NCBI RefSeq assembly: GCF_027409185.1
Contig: NC_084463.1
Span: 159,255,869 to 159,319,868 of the forward strand
Origin: Cynocephalus volans
Taxonomy: Eukaryota; Chordata; Mammalia; Dermoptera; Cynocephalidae
Direction: 5' to 3'
Length of the DNA stretch: 64,000 nucleotides
Shown: in pieces, positions 13,701 to 23,454 of the stretch
Layout of the letters: the number at the start of each line of letters is the position of its first letter
Numbering within the stretch: position 1 is the first letter of the stretch
Notes under the pieces: model-generated
Told to the model about the DNA's origin: nothing
Database searches by the model: none
Seen by the model: only the letters and a program-made list of their open reading frames with translations
Translations under genes and position numbers: made by a program

Positions 13701-15408
13701 TCTGAGCCGCCTCTCACCTGGTTCCTGTAACAACTCCTAACTGGTTTCCTGGCTTCAGAGCTTTTCCCGCTGTGCACTGCTCCCTTACAGCAGCTGGAGT
13801 GTCCCTGCTGAAAATACAAGTCAGATCCGGTCACTCCTCTTCTCAGAACCCTCCAGTGCTACTCCCGCCACACTCCAGATAAAAGCGAGCTCTTGTGGTG
13901 ACCAGTGATCTTCCCCTCGGGCTCCTGACCTGTCCTACTGCATCCCGCTCCCTCTACACAGGCACTGGCCTTGGTGTTCCTGCAGCTGCAGTGCTGCTTC
14001 CCTAGCGGTCCACACAGCTGACCCCTCACCTCCACATCCCTGCTTGCGTGTCAGCTCCTCCCTGTGACCTGCCCCCTTTCCCTGTGTAGTTTTCAACTTT
14101 ATGTCTGTCCAGAGATAGCACACACTGCATCTTTCATTTGTTTGTCCTGTTTATTGACTCTCACCACTGCAATGTAAATTTCAGGATGGTAACTTGCTTG
14201 GCCCTGTTCACTGCTGTATGTACCCCTAGCAGCTGGAACAGCGTCAGGCACCTCATGGTTGATCAATGAATTATCATTGAATTACATATGAGTGGGATTC
14301 AGTCTAACCGCAGGGTGCTTATGGTTTATTAGGGAGGCAAATGTGAACACAAGACAATTTGCTAATTGTACAACACAGTGGCAGCCGTCAAGTCATTTTA
14401 AAGTCCAACAAACTGTACAGCAAAATTATACCTGTGTTTCTGCCACATTTTAAATGACCGTATCTCTAAAAACAGGGTAGGAAAAAAACCACAAGCAAAT
14501 CCTCCTGAATACAAAAGTGCAAGAGTTGCAGTCACCCATTTTCCGTTTTTGCTTTTCTGTGTAATGTGACTTTCGCACACACCCATGAGGCAGGGGACAT
14601 TTTTATGGCTGCGCAGTAGCCATGGCAGTCCACTTTTCCCTATTCAGAGGCCCAGTTTTGCCTATTATGGGTGCTCCATACTGCTGAGGTGGACATCTGA
14701 TCATTGTGAAGTAGGTGCTGACTTGCAGGGGATAAAGAGCCTGGTCAAAGTTGCAAGGTGAACTAGGATGCTACCCCAGGACTGACCATGCAGTGCTCTT
14801 TTCTCTGCCCTGCAGACCCTTTCATGAACTTCATGGTGGGCAGGGTGTGGTGTGTTCCCCACCCCCATCACCTCTGCCCCACACAGGCAGAGTCCATTAG
14901 GCTAGGATGCCTGGTAAATTTTAGATAAAATGAATCAGCTGAAGGTAAAAGTTGAGGGGGAATGTGGGGAATAAGGCTTCACAGCGGTGTCTGGCTCATG
15001 CCTGAGAAGCCGTGAACCTTGTTTCTGGTTGGTAGCGGTTCTTGGATCAACCAAGAGTAGAGCCTCCCACTGTTGGGCCTCCCCTCCAACCAGGCACTGG
15101 AAATGGGGTGTGCAGTTTGCAGAGCTTTCAGGGCATGTCCTCATGGTGGGGTGTCAGGAGGGCCCTGACTCTGCTCTCTGTCCCATCCCTGCCCAGCTCC
15201 CCCTCCGGGGCTTCGCGGGACACTGGATCTCCAGGTTATCCGCGTGCGAATGGAGGAACCCCCAGCAGTCAGCCTCCTACAGGACTGGTCCAAGCACCCC
15301 CAGGCCACCAAGGGCGCGGGAGCAGGTGACACCCCAGACTGGCCTGCAGTTCTGTCGGAATCCAACACCTCTGTTGCGGGGGAGCCAGAGGCAGGGAGTG
15401 GGGTGTAA
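4617..15408 (+). CDS. SPINDOC: SPINDOC (C11orf84), complete CDS in six exons
   Basis: The CDS joins 4617-4743, 8008-8337, 8421-8570, 8714-8839, 8974-9177 and 15197-15408. This gives 1149 nt, or 382 residues plus TAA; the human protein is about 381 as I recall. Every junction has GT/AG and every intron is phase 1. The start ATG has A at -3 and G at +4. In order, the protein shows an acidic N-terminus (about 1-42), a CxxC...HxxxxH zinc-finger-like block (C91, C94, H109, H114), a hydrophobic-acidic run IVVLLDSED (175-183), a basic RKKRGRR run (229-235), a Pro/Ser-rich stretch and a conserved C-terminal part. The family is known as a nuclear Spindlin-1 partner that restrains its chromatin binding. 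I recognised it by close residue-by-residue recall of the human protein. No frameshift or premature stop is seen, so it is probably functional. Confidence 0.95.
5745..5885 (-). mobile_element. MIR SINE, minus strand
   Basis: TATTTATTGAGTTCTCGCTG ... CCCCACATGAGGGAGGAAAT ... CCGAAGAGG fits reverse MIR. Confidence 0.6.
5895..6580 (-). mobile_element. L2 LINE fragment, minus strand
   Basis: TTTACTGGGCACCTACTCTA ... GAGAAAGAGAGGATGG ... CAAGGTTTTTGGCCTGAG is the reverse complement of the L2 3' region, in SPINDOC intron 1. Confidence 0.75.
6595..7085 (-). mobile_element. L2 LINE fragment, minus strand
   Basis: A second, separate L2 3' end (CATGCCTGGCACAGGTGCCG ... GATGAAGTGAGGGAGCCATG), directly after the previous one and more decayed. 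Confidence 0.65.
7090..7960. other. SPINDOC intron 1, 3' part
   Basis: No feature beyond weak L2/MIR wording (about 7,540-7,640). Short frames on both strands lack conservation signs. Confidence 0.5.
8008..8337 (+). CDS. SPINDOC: SPINDOC coding exon 2, zinc-finger-like
   Basis: The acceptor is a pyrimidine tract ending CCCTCAG|TG and the donor is TCAG|GTAGTA. It carries residues 43-152, including CMVC (91-94) and HILEQH (109-114), which would form a C2H2-like metal site. The following LSPSEKSNILEAW looks like a helix. Confidence 0.95.
8421..8570 (+). CDS. SPINDOC: SPINDOC coding exon 3
   Basis: The acceptor is CTCTTCAG|AC and the donor is CCTG|GTCAGT. It encodes residues 153-202: an Asp/Pro repeat-like start (DMDPDPDSNPD), the IVVLLDSED run and a basic-Pro end. 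The exon is 150 nt, a multiple of three. The intron before it is only 83 bp. Confidence 0.93.
8714..8839 (+). CDS. SPINDOC: SPINDOC coding exon 4, basic region
   Basis: The acceptor is TTTTGCAG|CT and the donor is CCAG|GTGAAG. It encodes residues 203-244, including KKPRGQKWK and RKKRGRRMTKN. The second run resembles an AT-hook, although Arg replaces the Pro usual after GR. From recall, the Spindlin-binding peptide maps at or near here. Confidence 0.93.
8974..9177 (+). CDS. SPINDOC: SPINDOC coding exon 5
   Basis: The acceptor is CTTCCAG|AC and the donor is CCAG|GTGAGC. It encodes residues 245-312, Pro/Ser-rich at both ends. The central part VRHFTDGSFPAGFVLQLFSHTQLR is folded-looking and conserved as I recall. 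It is followed by a 6 kb intron. Confidence 0.93.
9711..10218 (-). mobile_element. MaLR-type LTR (MLT1-like), minus strand
   Basis: In SPINDOC intron 5. The text (TTAGTTTCCTATTTGCTGCT, CAGTTCTGGAGGTCAG, TTGGCTTGTGGC..., AGGACATGGACAT) is the reverse complement of the MLT1-type LTR as I recall it. Solitary; no internal ERV region seen. Confidence 0.72.
10220..11830. other. SPINDOC intron 5, unassigned part
   Basis: Apart from the TG microsatellite, no recognisable gene or repeat. An AATAAA near 11,439-11,444 has no exon to serve. Confidence 0.45.
10609..10642 (+). repeat. (TG)n microsatellite with ACGCGTGC
   Basis: Alternating purine-pyrimidine run in SPINDOC intron 5, a possible Z-DNA former. 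Confidence 0.8.
11838..11925 (+). mobile_element. L2 LINE 3' tip
   Basis: TTTGTTCACTGCTGTATCCT ... CAGTGCCTGGCACA matches the L2 end. SPINDOC intron 5. Confidence 0.65.
12385..12530 (-). mobile_element. MIR SINE, minus strand
   Basis: GTACTGATCTCTTCTAATAT ... AAAGACGAAACTGAGTCAGA ... AAGGCCACTCACCTAGTAA fits reverse MIR. Confidence 0.6.
12925..14285 (+). mobile_element. L2 LINE, 1.36 kb 3' portion
   Basis: In SPINDOC intron 5. Translation near 12,939-13,130 resembles the L2 reverse transcriptase (RVTTDFREIKPSGQFLVLLF then LSSLGFLGSYLPGF). The DNA then follows the L2 consensus to TGTTCACTGCTGTATG...CAGCGTCAGGCACC. Heavily decayed. Confidence 0.8.
15197..15408 (+). CDS. SPINDOC: SPINDOC coding exon 6 and stop
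   Basis: The acceptor is CTGCCCAG|CT and the exon ends at TAA (15406-15408). It encodes residues 313-382. It starts APPPGLRGTLDLQVIRVRM and ends in a low-complexity Gly/Glu/Ser tail. Confidence 0.94.
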
Positions 15409-15978
15409 ATTCTTGCTTTCCTGGGGAGGGAGGGAGGGAGGAGGCAGCGTTCCCCCTTGGGCTATAACTCAGAGCTGCCTGGCTTGGCCACTTGATGGGG
15501 AGAGTAAGCCAGGTGCCAGGACAGGGTGGGGGGTGGCAACATCTGCTGTGACTTTGGGGCACTGGGAAATGTCTGTCCCTGGCCAGGCCCCGAGGTAGGT
15601 GGGTGGCTGAGGCTGTCGTGCAGTGGGGCATTGGGCCTGTGGAGATCACCTACCCCGATCCTTTGCAGACCCTCACCTCTCTGTCCCCGCAACCTCCCCC
15701 ACCTTCTCCTAGCTGCCCCCATTCTCCCTCGGCACAGTGCCTTACACAGAGGTGGTCATAACGGGGTTTGAACTGAGTCCCACTACCTCGGGGGACACCT
15801 CTCCTCCCCCACTTGTTCAGGCCCCTAAACCAGGAGGCTTCCATTACCTCTTCCCGCTCCATCCCTGCAGAGGCTGAAGCAGCCCCCCGGGGCTCCTTTC
15901 ACCCCCATTCTTCTCACCTGTTTTCCTGTTGTATATATCGCCTTTGTTGACAATAAATTATTTTTTTTTATTAAGAGA
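15409..15978 (+). other. SPINDOC: SPINDOC 3'UTR
   Basis: Sequence between the stop codon and the inferred cleavage site. It begins with a G-rich run (15423-15439). The end is placed about 20 nt after AATAAA, where a T-rich then GT-containing downstream element follows. Confidence 0.75.
15952..15957 (+). terminator. SPINDOC: SPINDOC polyadenylation signal AATAAA
   Basis: Canonical hexamer, 544 nt after the stop codon, followed by T-rich DNA and a GT-containing element. It is the only well-placed signal after the last exon. Confidence 0.85.
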
Positions 15979-17424
15979 GTTCCGTCTGGGCCATCATTGG
16001 GGGAAGGGGTTTACTAGCAGGACATCTGGCCTAGAGCAGCCTTGAGGGGCGGGAGTGCTGGAAGATAGTCTTGGAGCCAGAAAGCTGCTTGACCCAGAAG
16101 GGTTATACCACCAGGACAGGGCTTTGTTGGGCCCGGAGACTGGGGCTGACTTGTGGTGGTAATCACATGGGACACCTTGCCCCTTCCCTTTACACCTGCT
16201 CTGGAAATGGGGTCAGAAACACCTGTTCTTTAACATACTGTATCTTGTGACTTGCCTGGTGGGCCTCTGTCCAAGAGAGGCCACGGGCGAGGAGGGGGCA
16301 GTGTGGAACCAGGCACACTCACAGCCAGGGAGTTGAGAATTACAGTGGCTTTTCTAAAGTAAGATGGTGATGGCCAGCCTGCAGGGGGAGAGACTCCTCC
16401 CCTCTCTCACCCTGTGGTGGGGAGGTGGGCTCACAGGTCCTACACTCCAGCCTTTCAGGTCTGCCTAGGCCACACAACTTCATCCCACCCTCTCTTGGGC
16501 TTCATTAAACCCGAGCCCTGGCCTGGTTTCCCCCATTTCCTGGACCATGAAGTGGCCCGCTGCGGGTCTCTTCCCCAAATTCCTTATCCTAAACCAAACC
16601 ATCACAGGCCAATTCTGTGGGGTTTTTCACATCTTTGGTGAGATGGAACCACAGATAGCTCCCTCTCACCCCCAACCTCCGCTGTCCTGTTGGGACTCCC
16701 CAGCAGGTGTGGCAACCAACACCTTGCACCCTCTGCACCTGGCTGCCTCGCTGCTCCTGACAGGTGAGGTACTTAGGGAGAAAGGGCAGCAGAGGTGGGA
16801 CGTGGAGGGAAGTTGTCTCCTAGAACGCTGACACTCAGCCAGATTGTGAGACTGACTGATAAGGTTCATCTCAGCCAGGAAGGGTCTGAGCATGGTCACC
16901 CATGGACCAGCCATGGGCCAAACCAGGTGTCACACAGCTTGGCGGGCTCCTAGGACATGGTCCTTTCTCCCCGTCTGACCAGCTCAGGAGAAGGAACCTA
17001 AGGATTTACAGGGTCCTTGTCCAGGGGAGATTAAAAGATGGGAGATGGGTGGAGAAAAGGTGGTGGCCAAGGATTCAAGACACTTTGTGTCTGGGGCAGC
17101 TCCACCACTTCCTGATGACAGGCAAGCCATGGAACTCCTGTGTCTCGACCACATTTCTGCAGATTGGCAAAACTTGTATCCTACCTGATAGGAAGGAATA
17201 AATAATACTGGAACTCTAGCTCTGAAAGCACAAGTATTACTGCAGATGATTTCTGTCCTTCCTTTCAATTGTGACTGTTTACATTTATGCCAATGTGCTT
17301 TTAAAAAACATGGCTGTGTTTCTGGGTGTTCGCACTTGAGAAAACGTTCAGTATACTGTAAAATTCTTGTAAAATTGTGAAGCTAAATGTGTCTTCGCTG
17401 CTATTGTGTGATTAATGGCTTGGT
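15979..17424. other. Spacer downstream of SPINDOC
   Basis: Starts just after the inferred cleavage site. No feature supported. Confidence 0.5.
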
Positions 17425-17535
17425 CCCCTAGACTGTGAGCTCCTTCTGGGCAGGGACCACGTTACATTGACTGTGTTTTCCACACACCCTGCATAGGGCC
17501 TGGCACATAATAGGTGCTCAATAAATGTTTGTCAA
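17425..17535 (+). mobile_element. L2 LINE 3' tip
   Basis: GACTGTGAGCTCCTTCTGGG ... GGTGCTCAATAAATGTTTG matches the L2 end. The AATAAA here belongs to the repeat. Confidence 0.7.
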
Positions 17536-18129
17536 ATGCCTCTGTGGTGTGTATTCCTATCGAGTGCAAGCTGGTCGCTGGAATGGGGTCCTCTGCACAG
17601 GGTGGTTGCCATGGTGACTGCGAGTGGTGTGGTTTTGTGTGACTTCAGCCCCATTTCCAGGCCAGCAGGGGTCTGCCTAGCTTCAGCCAGGACCCTAGGG
17701 ACTATATGAGTATGTGCGGCCAGGAGCTGCATGGGGGTACCTCTGGACTTCCAGGGAGAGATGGAGAGGGTGGGACTGACGGCATGCTCCAGCACCCAGT
17801 GTGGAAGGACGTTGCCAACATAGGTGACTGATTGCTTTCAACTCTCCTGCTGTCCACCCTGCATGGGAGTCCCCCCCACCCAGCCCTGCCATCCTGTAAC
17901 ACCTGGGAAACTCCCCACACGAACATCAATGTCCCCCAGGGCTGGTGGAGGCAACTCTCTAGTGTGGTGCTGAGGCCCAACCACAGTGTTGGGTGGAGGG
18001 ACGGGGGCAGAGGGTGCTGCTGCCCTGACTCCTCAGCCGCACACCTGCTCTCTGAAGCCAGCCACCTCCTGCCCCTCCCAACTGCCCTCCTCATGGGTCC
18101 AGGTGGGGGAGATCTTTGGGTACCTAAAA

Positions 18130-18915
18130 AGGAAAACCTTTTTCTATACTCACACTTCAGACATCAAATGTCCCACACTAACCTGTTCACCAACTCTGCA
18201 AACACCAACTGGCTGTCCTGCAATTCAGCTCTGACACTAACTACCTGGAGTCAGTGCAGACTCCGTAGGTTAAGGGCTCAGTCCCACAAGACTACCCCTC
18301 GTTCAGAGGCCAGTTGCAAGTCTCAGGTTGTCCTCTGTACTTCTGACCAACCAGCCCAGAATGAGGGGTTCCCACAAGCCCCTCCCTCAGGTTCCATAAT
18401 TCGTAATGGCTCACAAAACTCAGGAAAACAGTTACGTCCGTTTACTGGCTTATTATGAAGGAAGTTACAAAGGATAGAGATGGCCAGCCAGACAATGAGG
18501 TACACAGGATGAGGTCTGAAGGGTTCTGAGCACAGGAGCTTTTGCCCTGCTGGAGTTGGGGTGTGCCCCCCTCCCGGCACGTGGATGCATGCACTGACCT
18601 GGGAGCTCTCTGAACCCTGTTTAGGGGTTTTGTGGAGGCTTCGTTAGGCATGATTGATTAAATTATTGGCTACTGGTGATTAACTCAATCACCAGCTCCT
18701 CTCCCTTCCCTGGAGGTTGGAAGTGGGACTGAAAGTTACAACCCTCTAGTCACATAGTTGGTTCTGGCACCCAGCCTCTGTCCTCCAAGAGTCACTCATT
18801 AGCATAAACTTGGGTAAGGCTGAAAGGGACTTATTATGAGTAACAAAAGATGCCCCTCACCCCATCACTCAGGAAATTTCAAGGGTTTTAGGACCTCTGT
18901 GCCAGAAGCCAGCAC
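18130..18915. mobile_element. Solitary ERV LTR-like repeat, family not assigned
   Basis: The text GTTAAGGGCTCAGTCCCACA ... GGCTCACAAAACTCAGG ... CATGATTGATTAAAT ... GGGTTTTAGGACCTCTGTGCC matches a common mammalian ERV LTR from memory. No gag, pol or env reading frames adjoin it. Confidence 0.55.
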
Positions 18916-19097
18916 AAAGACACAGCTGGGCTGCTGTGTGGCTCAACTGAGCATTTGGGGCCCTTTATAAAAACTGTAAAGTCCTGCACACCCCTGAGGT
19001 GTGATAGGATGGGGGCTGGGATAGGAGAGGGTCTCTGACCGGCCTGCAGCCTTTCTGTGTCCTTTCCCCACTGGAGTCCCTTGGGAAGGGGACACTG

Positions 19098-19680
19098 TGT
19101 TAGTCCGTTTCTGTTGCTTATAACAAAATACCTGGAACTGGGTGATTTATAAAGAAAACAAAATTTATTGCTTACAGTTTTCTTTTTTTGTTTTTGTTTT
19201 AAAGATGACCAGTAAGGGGATCTTAACCCTTGGTTTGGTGTGGTCAGCACCACGCTCTCCCTACTGAGCGAACCGGCCATCCCTATATAGGGATCCAAAC
19301 CCGTGGCCTTGGTGTTACCAGCACCGCACTCTCCCGAGTGAGCCACGGGCTGGCCCTTATTGCCTACAGTTTGTGAGGCTGGGATGTCCAAAGTCCATCT
19401 GGTAGTGGTGACAGTGATTCAGGGATCTCACATTGCAAGAAGATGGAAGCAGAGAGAGCAGAGAGACAGACTTTCTTCTCTCTTCTTTTAAAGCCCTCAG
19501 AACCACACCCCTGATCACCATTTTAAATCCACTCACTACTGCATGGTCCTACAATCCAATCACTTCTTCAAGGCTCCATCTTTCAATTACCATAATAGAA
19601 TTTCCCACCTTCTTAACAGTCAGAGTGGGGACCAAGTTTCTAATACATAAAACTTGGGGGACACAATTCAAGCTTCACTG
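19098..19680 (-). mobile_element. MaLR-type LTR (MST/MLT1-like) split by a CYN SINE
   Basis: TTAGTCCGTTTCTGTTGC ... GGGTGATTTATAAAG | SINE | ... ACACAATTCAAGC is the reverse complement of a MaLR LTR. The SINE at 19181-19356 interrupts it. Confidence 0.7.
19181..19356 (-). mobile_element. CYN-type SINE, dimeric form, inside an LTR
   Basis: Two tRNA-like units in minus orientation. Flanking duplications TTATTGCTTACAGTTT (19165-19180) and TTATTGCCTACAGTTT (19357-19372) show it inserted into the MaLR LTR around it. Confidence 0.85.
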
Positions 19681-20724
19681 AGTTTTGGGGGGACCAAGTG
19701 CCTCACCGCAGAGCCTTTGAACCACCACATCTGCTTGATCCCTTCCTCCCTGGAGGAGCACCCTCATTCTGCAGACTAATGCCCCAGCCTCCAAAGGAGG
19801 AAGAGGAGCAGGCCTTTTGGGCTTCCCAGCACCAACATAAATGCTTCGCATCTCCTCAGGCACCACAGCTGGGGGGGTCAGCAGAAGCAGGAGCAGCAAG
19901 TGACAGGATGGGGTGACCACCTGTCAGGCTCAGATTCCGTAAACATTGAGGACGGACCCCATGGGCAGGCGCTGTGCTAGAGACTACAGGTACAGGCAGG
20001 GCACCTTCCCTGGTTTCATCATGGGTCACTCCACATTGTGCCCATGATATGGGTGAGGAAACTGAGGTACAGTGAGGTAAACATGGTGACTTGCTGCCAT
20101 TCCAGAGCTATTAAAGGAACAAAGTCAAGCTAAGCCCAGGTCTGTGACCCTGATGCCTGAGCTGTCATCCACTGTGTCACTACATGTCCAAGTACCAGGT
20201 CCTGCCCCTGCTGGGATCGTGCCCTATGCCTGGCAACACCAACTGGAGGGGCTCACTGCGGATGTGGAAAGGTGCTCATCTCAACTGTTCCAGGTGACAA
20301 TGGCTGGGAACCAGTCTAAGGGCTTTGAGAGTAGTGGGAATCCCGTTCCTCACCTGCCCCTTTCTCCAGATGGCTCCGGACCCCTTGGTAGGCCCTGCCC
20401 TCTGGCCCTGGCCTCTCTCTGCCACCTCTGACCCTGGCTCAAGCTGGGTCTAGTATTTGGAGGCTACAAAAGCAGTGACCGGTACAATGATATCCTTAGG
20501 ACCTTGGGCGACTATGTGGGCCAGGGCATGGTGGGGGAGGGGGCTCTCCTATCTCAGACCCTGACCTGTCCCCTCTGCACCCTCTTGCTGACCTGGGCAA
20601 GTCTCCCCTCTCGCTCAGCAAGGCACTCACATCTTCATGGATGAGTGGTTCACCTCTGAGGGAGGAGCCCACAGACCCACCCACACCCCTCCGAGGTCAG
20701 ATCTGTGGTGGAAATAGCTGGACG

Positions 20725-20960
20725 TGGACAGTGGTTCAGAGCTCAGGCTCAAGAGGCCACACAGACCTGGGTTCAATCTGCGACCTGGATGAGATGTAAG
20801 CGCTGCACTGACACTGTGGAGTGACAGCTACATGGCCTTGCTGTTCCAGGCCCTGAGAATATGGCCACAAGCTAGGTAGACAAAGGCCACTCTCATGGCG
20901 CTCCCATTCTAGGGGGAGACAACAGTAAACAAGGCTCTCAATATATCCCACTGGGACATG
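20725..20960. mobile_element. MIR (plus) then L2 end (minus)
   Basis: 20,725-20,830: CAGTGGTTCAGAGCTCAGG ... GACCTGGGTTCAATC fits MIR plus. 20,840-20,960: GGCGCTCCCATTCTAGGGG ... AACAGTAAACAAGGC fits reverse L2. Confidence 0.55.
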
Positions 20961-21035
20961 TGTCAGGAAGAAAAACAAAACTTGATAGAGGTGCTATTTT
21001 TCCTTTTCTTTTTCTTTCTTTCCTTTTTTTAAAAT

Positions 21036-21268
21036 CATGGACATTTTCAAACACACCCAAAAGAAGAGAGAAACAGAGAAAGGCATGATGAACCACCGTG
21101 CACCCAGGACCCAGCTTCAACAGATGTGGCTAGTTTTGGTTTATCACCACCTTTTCACATCCCCTTCCCCTCAGGACTGTTTTAAAGCAAACCCCAGACA
21201 TTGTATCATTTCGTCTGTAAATACTTCTGTTTGTCTCTCTAAGAGATTCAGACTCTTTCAGTAAAACA
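21036..21268. mobile_element. L1 3'-region fragment
   Basis: GCACCCAGGACCCAGCTTCA ... AAAGCAAACCCCAGACATTG ... TCTGTAAATACTTC is typical old L1 3' text from memory. Confidence 0.55.
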
Positions 21269-21279
21269 TTATCACACTT

Positions 21280-21421
21280 GGGCCGACCCCGTGGCTCACT
21301 CAGGAGAGTGCGGCACTGGGAGCGCAGCAGCGCTCCCGCTGCAGGTTCAGATGCTGTATAGGGATGGCCAGTTCGCTCACTGGCTGAGCGTGGTCACAAA
21401 AAAGGACAAAAAAAAAAAAAA
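21280..21421 (+). mobile_element. CYN-type SINE, GACCCCG form
   Basis: tRNA-like head, internal GGGAGCGCAGCAGCGCTCCC hairpin and A-rich tail. It is flanked by ATTATCACACTT / ACTATCACGCTT. Confidence 0.8.
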
Positions 21422-21452
21422 ACTATCACGCTTAAAAAAATTAATAATTCCT

Positions 21453-21595
21453 GGGCCGAGCCCGTGGCGCACTCGGTAGAGTGCTGCGCTGGGAGCGCGG
21501 CGGCCGCGGGTTCGGATCCTATATAGGAATGACCGGTGCACTCACTGGCTGAGTACCGGTCACGAAAAAACGACAAAAAAAAAAAAAAAAAAAAA
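21453..21595 (+). mobile_element. CYN-type SINE, GAGCCCG form
   Basis: Lies 31 bp after the previous SINE. It has a perfect 12-bp duplication TTAATAATTCCT at 21441-21452 and 21596-21607, and a long pure A-tail, so it is probably young. Confidence 0.88.
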
Positions 21596-21664
21596 TTAAT
21601 AATTCCTTAATATCATCTAATACCCAGTCAGTGTACATATTCCATGAATTGGTCCATGAATATC

Positions 21665-21790
21665 TTCTTTAAATGTTTCAATTGTGGTAAAGTACACACA
21701 ACGTAAAATTTGCCGTCTTAACCATTTTCAAGTGTACAGCTCAGCGGTGTTAAGCACAGTCACATTGTTATCCAACCATCTCTAGAATGC
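21665..21790. mobile_element. L1 3'-region fragment
   Basis: TGTGGTAAAGTACACACAAC ... CAAGTGTACAGCTCAGCGGT ... TATCCAACCATC is old L1 text. Confidence 0.6.
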
Positions 21791-21980
21791 ACCCATGCAA
21801 AGCTTTTTACAGCTGGTTTGCTTGAAGCAGGATCCAAGTAAGGCCCATATATTGCATTTGGTTGGTATGTTTCTTTCAACCTGTAACAGCTGTTCGTTCC
21901 TCTTTTTTTTCCCTTGTTAATTTTTTTCTTTTTTACAAACACGGTGGTTTATTCTGTGGACAGAATTTCCTCCTTCCTGG

Positions 21981-22070
21981 GGCTGGCCAGTTAGCTTAGT
22001 TGGTTAGAGCTCAGCCTTGTAACACAAAGGTCATGGTTCAGATCCCTCTACTGGCCAGCCACCAAAAAAA
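21981..22070 (+). mobile_element. CYN-type SINE, tRNA-Ile monomer
   Basis: GGCTGGCCAGTTAGCTTAGT resembles the 5' half of tRNA-Ile and is followed by a degenerate B box. Flanks AATTTCCTCCTTCCTGG (21964-21980) and AATTTCCTCCCTCCTGG (22071-22087) are the target duplication. Confidence 0.88.
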
Positions 22071-22129
22071 AATTTCCTCCCTCCTGGACTTGGCCAATGC
22101 ATCCCCTTGGTGTTGCTTAGCTAGCATGC

Positions 22130-22290
22130 CCATGCATCAAGGGAGGCGATCTCTACATGGGGGCTGGAGAGGGCTTTTTCAGGAGGAGATATTTCAGCAG
22201 AGATTGCAATGGGGCGCAGTTAAATAGGGAAAGTGTGTTCCGGGCAGAGGGGACGAGGAATGCCAAAGCCCTGGTCTGTGCTAAGCACTG
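22130..22290 (-). mobile_element. L2 LINE fragment, minus strand
   Basis: GTGTTCCGGGCAGAGGGGAC ... AATGCCAAAGCCCTGG fits reverse L2 text. Confidence 0.45.
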
Positions 22291-23454
22291 TTTGGAGGCA
22301 GGAGAGCAGGACACCATCATGAACCAGGACGCTCCCCTGCTCTCCTCAGGGCTGGGGACCTCAGGCACTGTCCTCCCTGGGGAGGATGGCAGGTTAGGAG
22401 AACTGGAGTGTTCCTCCACAGACACCCTGACTGCCTGCTCTAAGAACAACTGTACAGCTTTGGTTACATGGGGACATCATCCTGGTGCACTAGTGAGTCA
22501 TCTCCCCGCCTGCCCCCCACCTCCTCCAGGAAGTCAGTTAGAGCCCTGGACACTAGCTGGTATCAACTCTCCTTTGCCAGCTGCAAGTCTGAAGCCATTG
22601 TTGGCCCATGCAACACCCCCACCAGGTGGGAACTTCTTAAGGCCCAGTCTCCTCTGTGCCTCCACAGGCTGCTCCCAGCTCTGCTGGCGTTCCTTGCAGC
22701 CCTTTGCTCATCCTTGAAATCAGACTCAGTTTCACCGCCTCTGGGAAGTCTTCCTTGCTGTTCCCTCTAGTCCTCATGCTCCCACAGGCCCCAGATCATT
22801 CACTCTTGGTATCCCCCTATAAGCCCCAGCAAAAACTGCCAATTCTGCTTTCTTCTTTGCTTCTCACAGGGCCCCTGCCAACGTGGCAGCTTGCAAGCTC
22901 TCCATCCAAGATGTCCAGCCTTCTCAGCGGTGGCTGTGGCAGAACCCTGTTCATGGACAGTGACCAACTGTGGGTTGGTTCAAAGGGCACCTCCTCACAG
23001 GAGAAAAGAATCTGAAGGTGGTGGGTCCTGCCTGATGCCCTTCCCACCCCATCCCCCCAGGTTGGTGTGCAGTGGCCTCCGAAAGCAGCTGGAGCTTCCT
23101 GCTGCACTGTAGGCACAGTCTGAGCAAGGCTGACAGGGACACAGCCTCCTCCATCACAGGCGTGGTACCAGGGTCATGGGTGAGGAAGGGAGAGAGGGAT
23201 GTCGTTGTTGGGTTAGGATTTCGGAGATGGAATACCCCATATAGAGCAAAGAGTCCAGCTCCCCCTCATTGTACTGAAGAGGGACCTGCAGCCCCAAGAG
23301 CGGAGGGGAGTTCCTTAAGCTTCACGTGGTCCATTAGTGACAGAGCTGGGTGCAGAATCTGCTCTCTTCCTTCTGATCCAGTGGTGTTCTTCTGGGGCAT
23401 GGGGAGGACACAGCAGAGAGACTTAAAGGAAGACGCAGAGAGACTGGCTAGAGT
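22291..23454. other. Spacer between SPINDOC and MARK2
   Basis: Overlapping open frames up to 186 codons (22,157-22,717) show no domain, no splice context and no recalled homologue. Treated as non-coding. Confidence 0.45.

Noticed and set aside
21981-22070. Genuine tRNA-Ile gene
   Set aside because: The tRNA-like part is diverged, has an A-tail and is flanked by a target duplication, so it is a SINE. The same holds at 38,288, 46,680 and 62,651.
22610-22640. Second CTCF motif (CCACCAGGTGGGAA)
   Set aside because: The final C of GGC is replaced by G, so the core is broken.
22157-22717. 186-codon plus-strand frame in the intergenic spacer
   Set aside because: It begins in L2-like repeat text, shows no recalled family, and overlapping frames of similar length exist on both strands.
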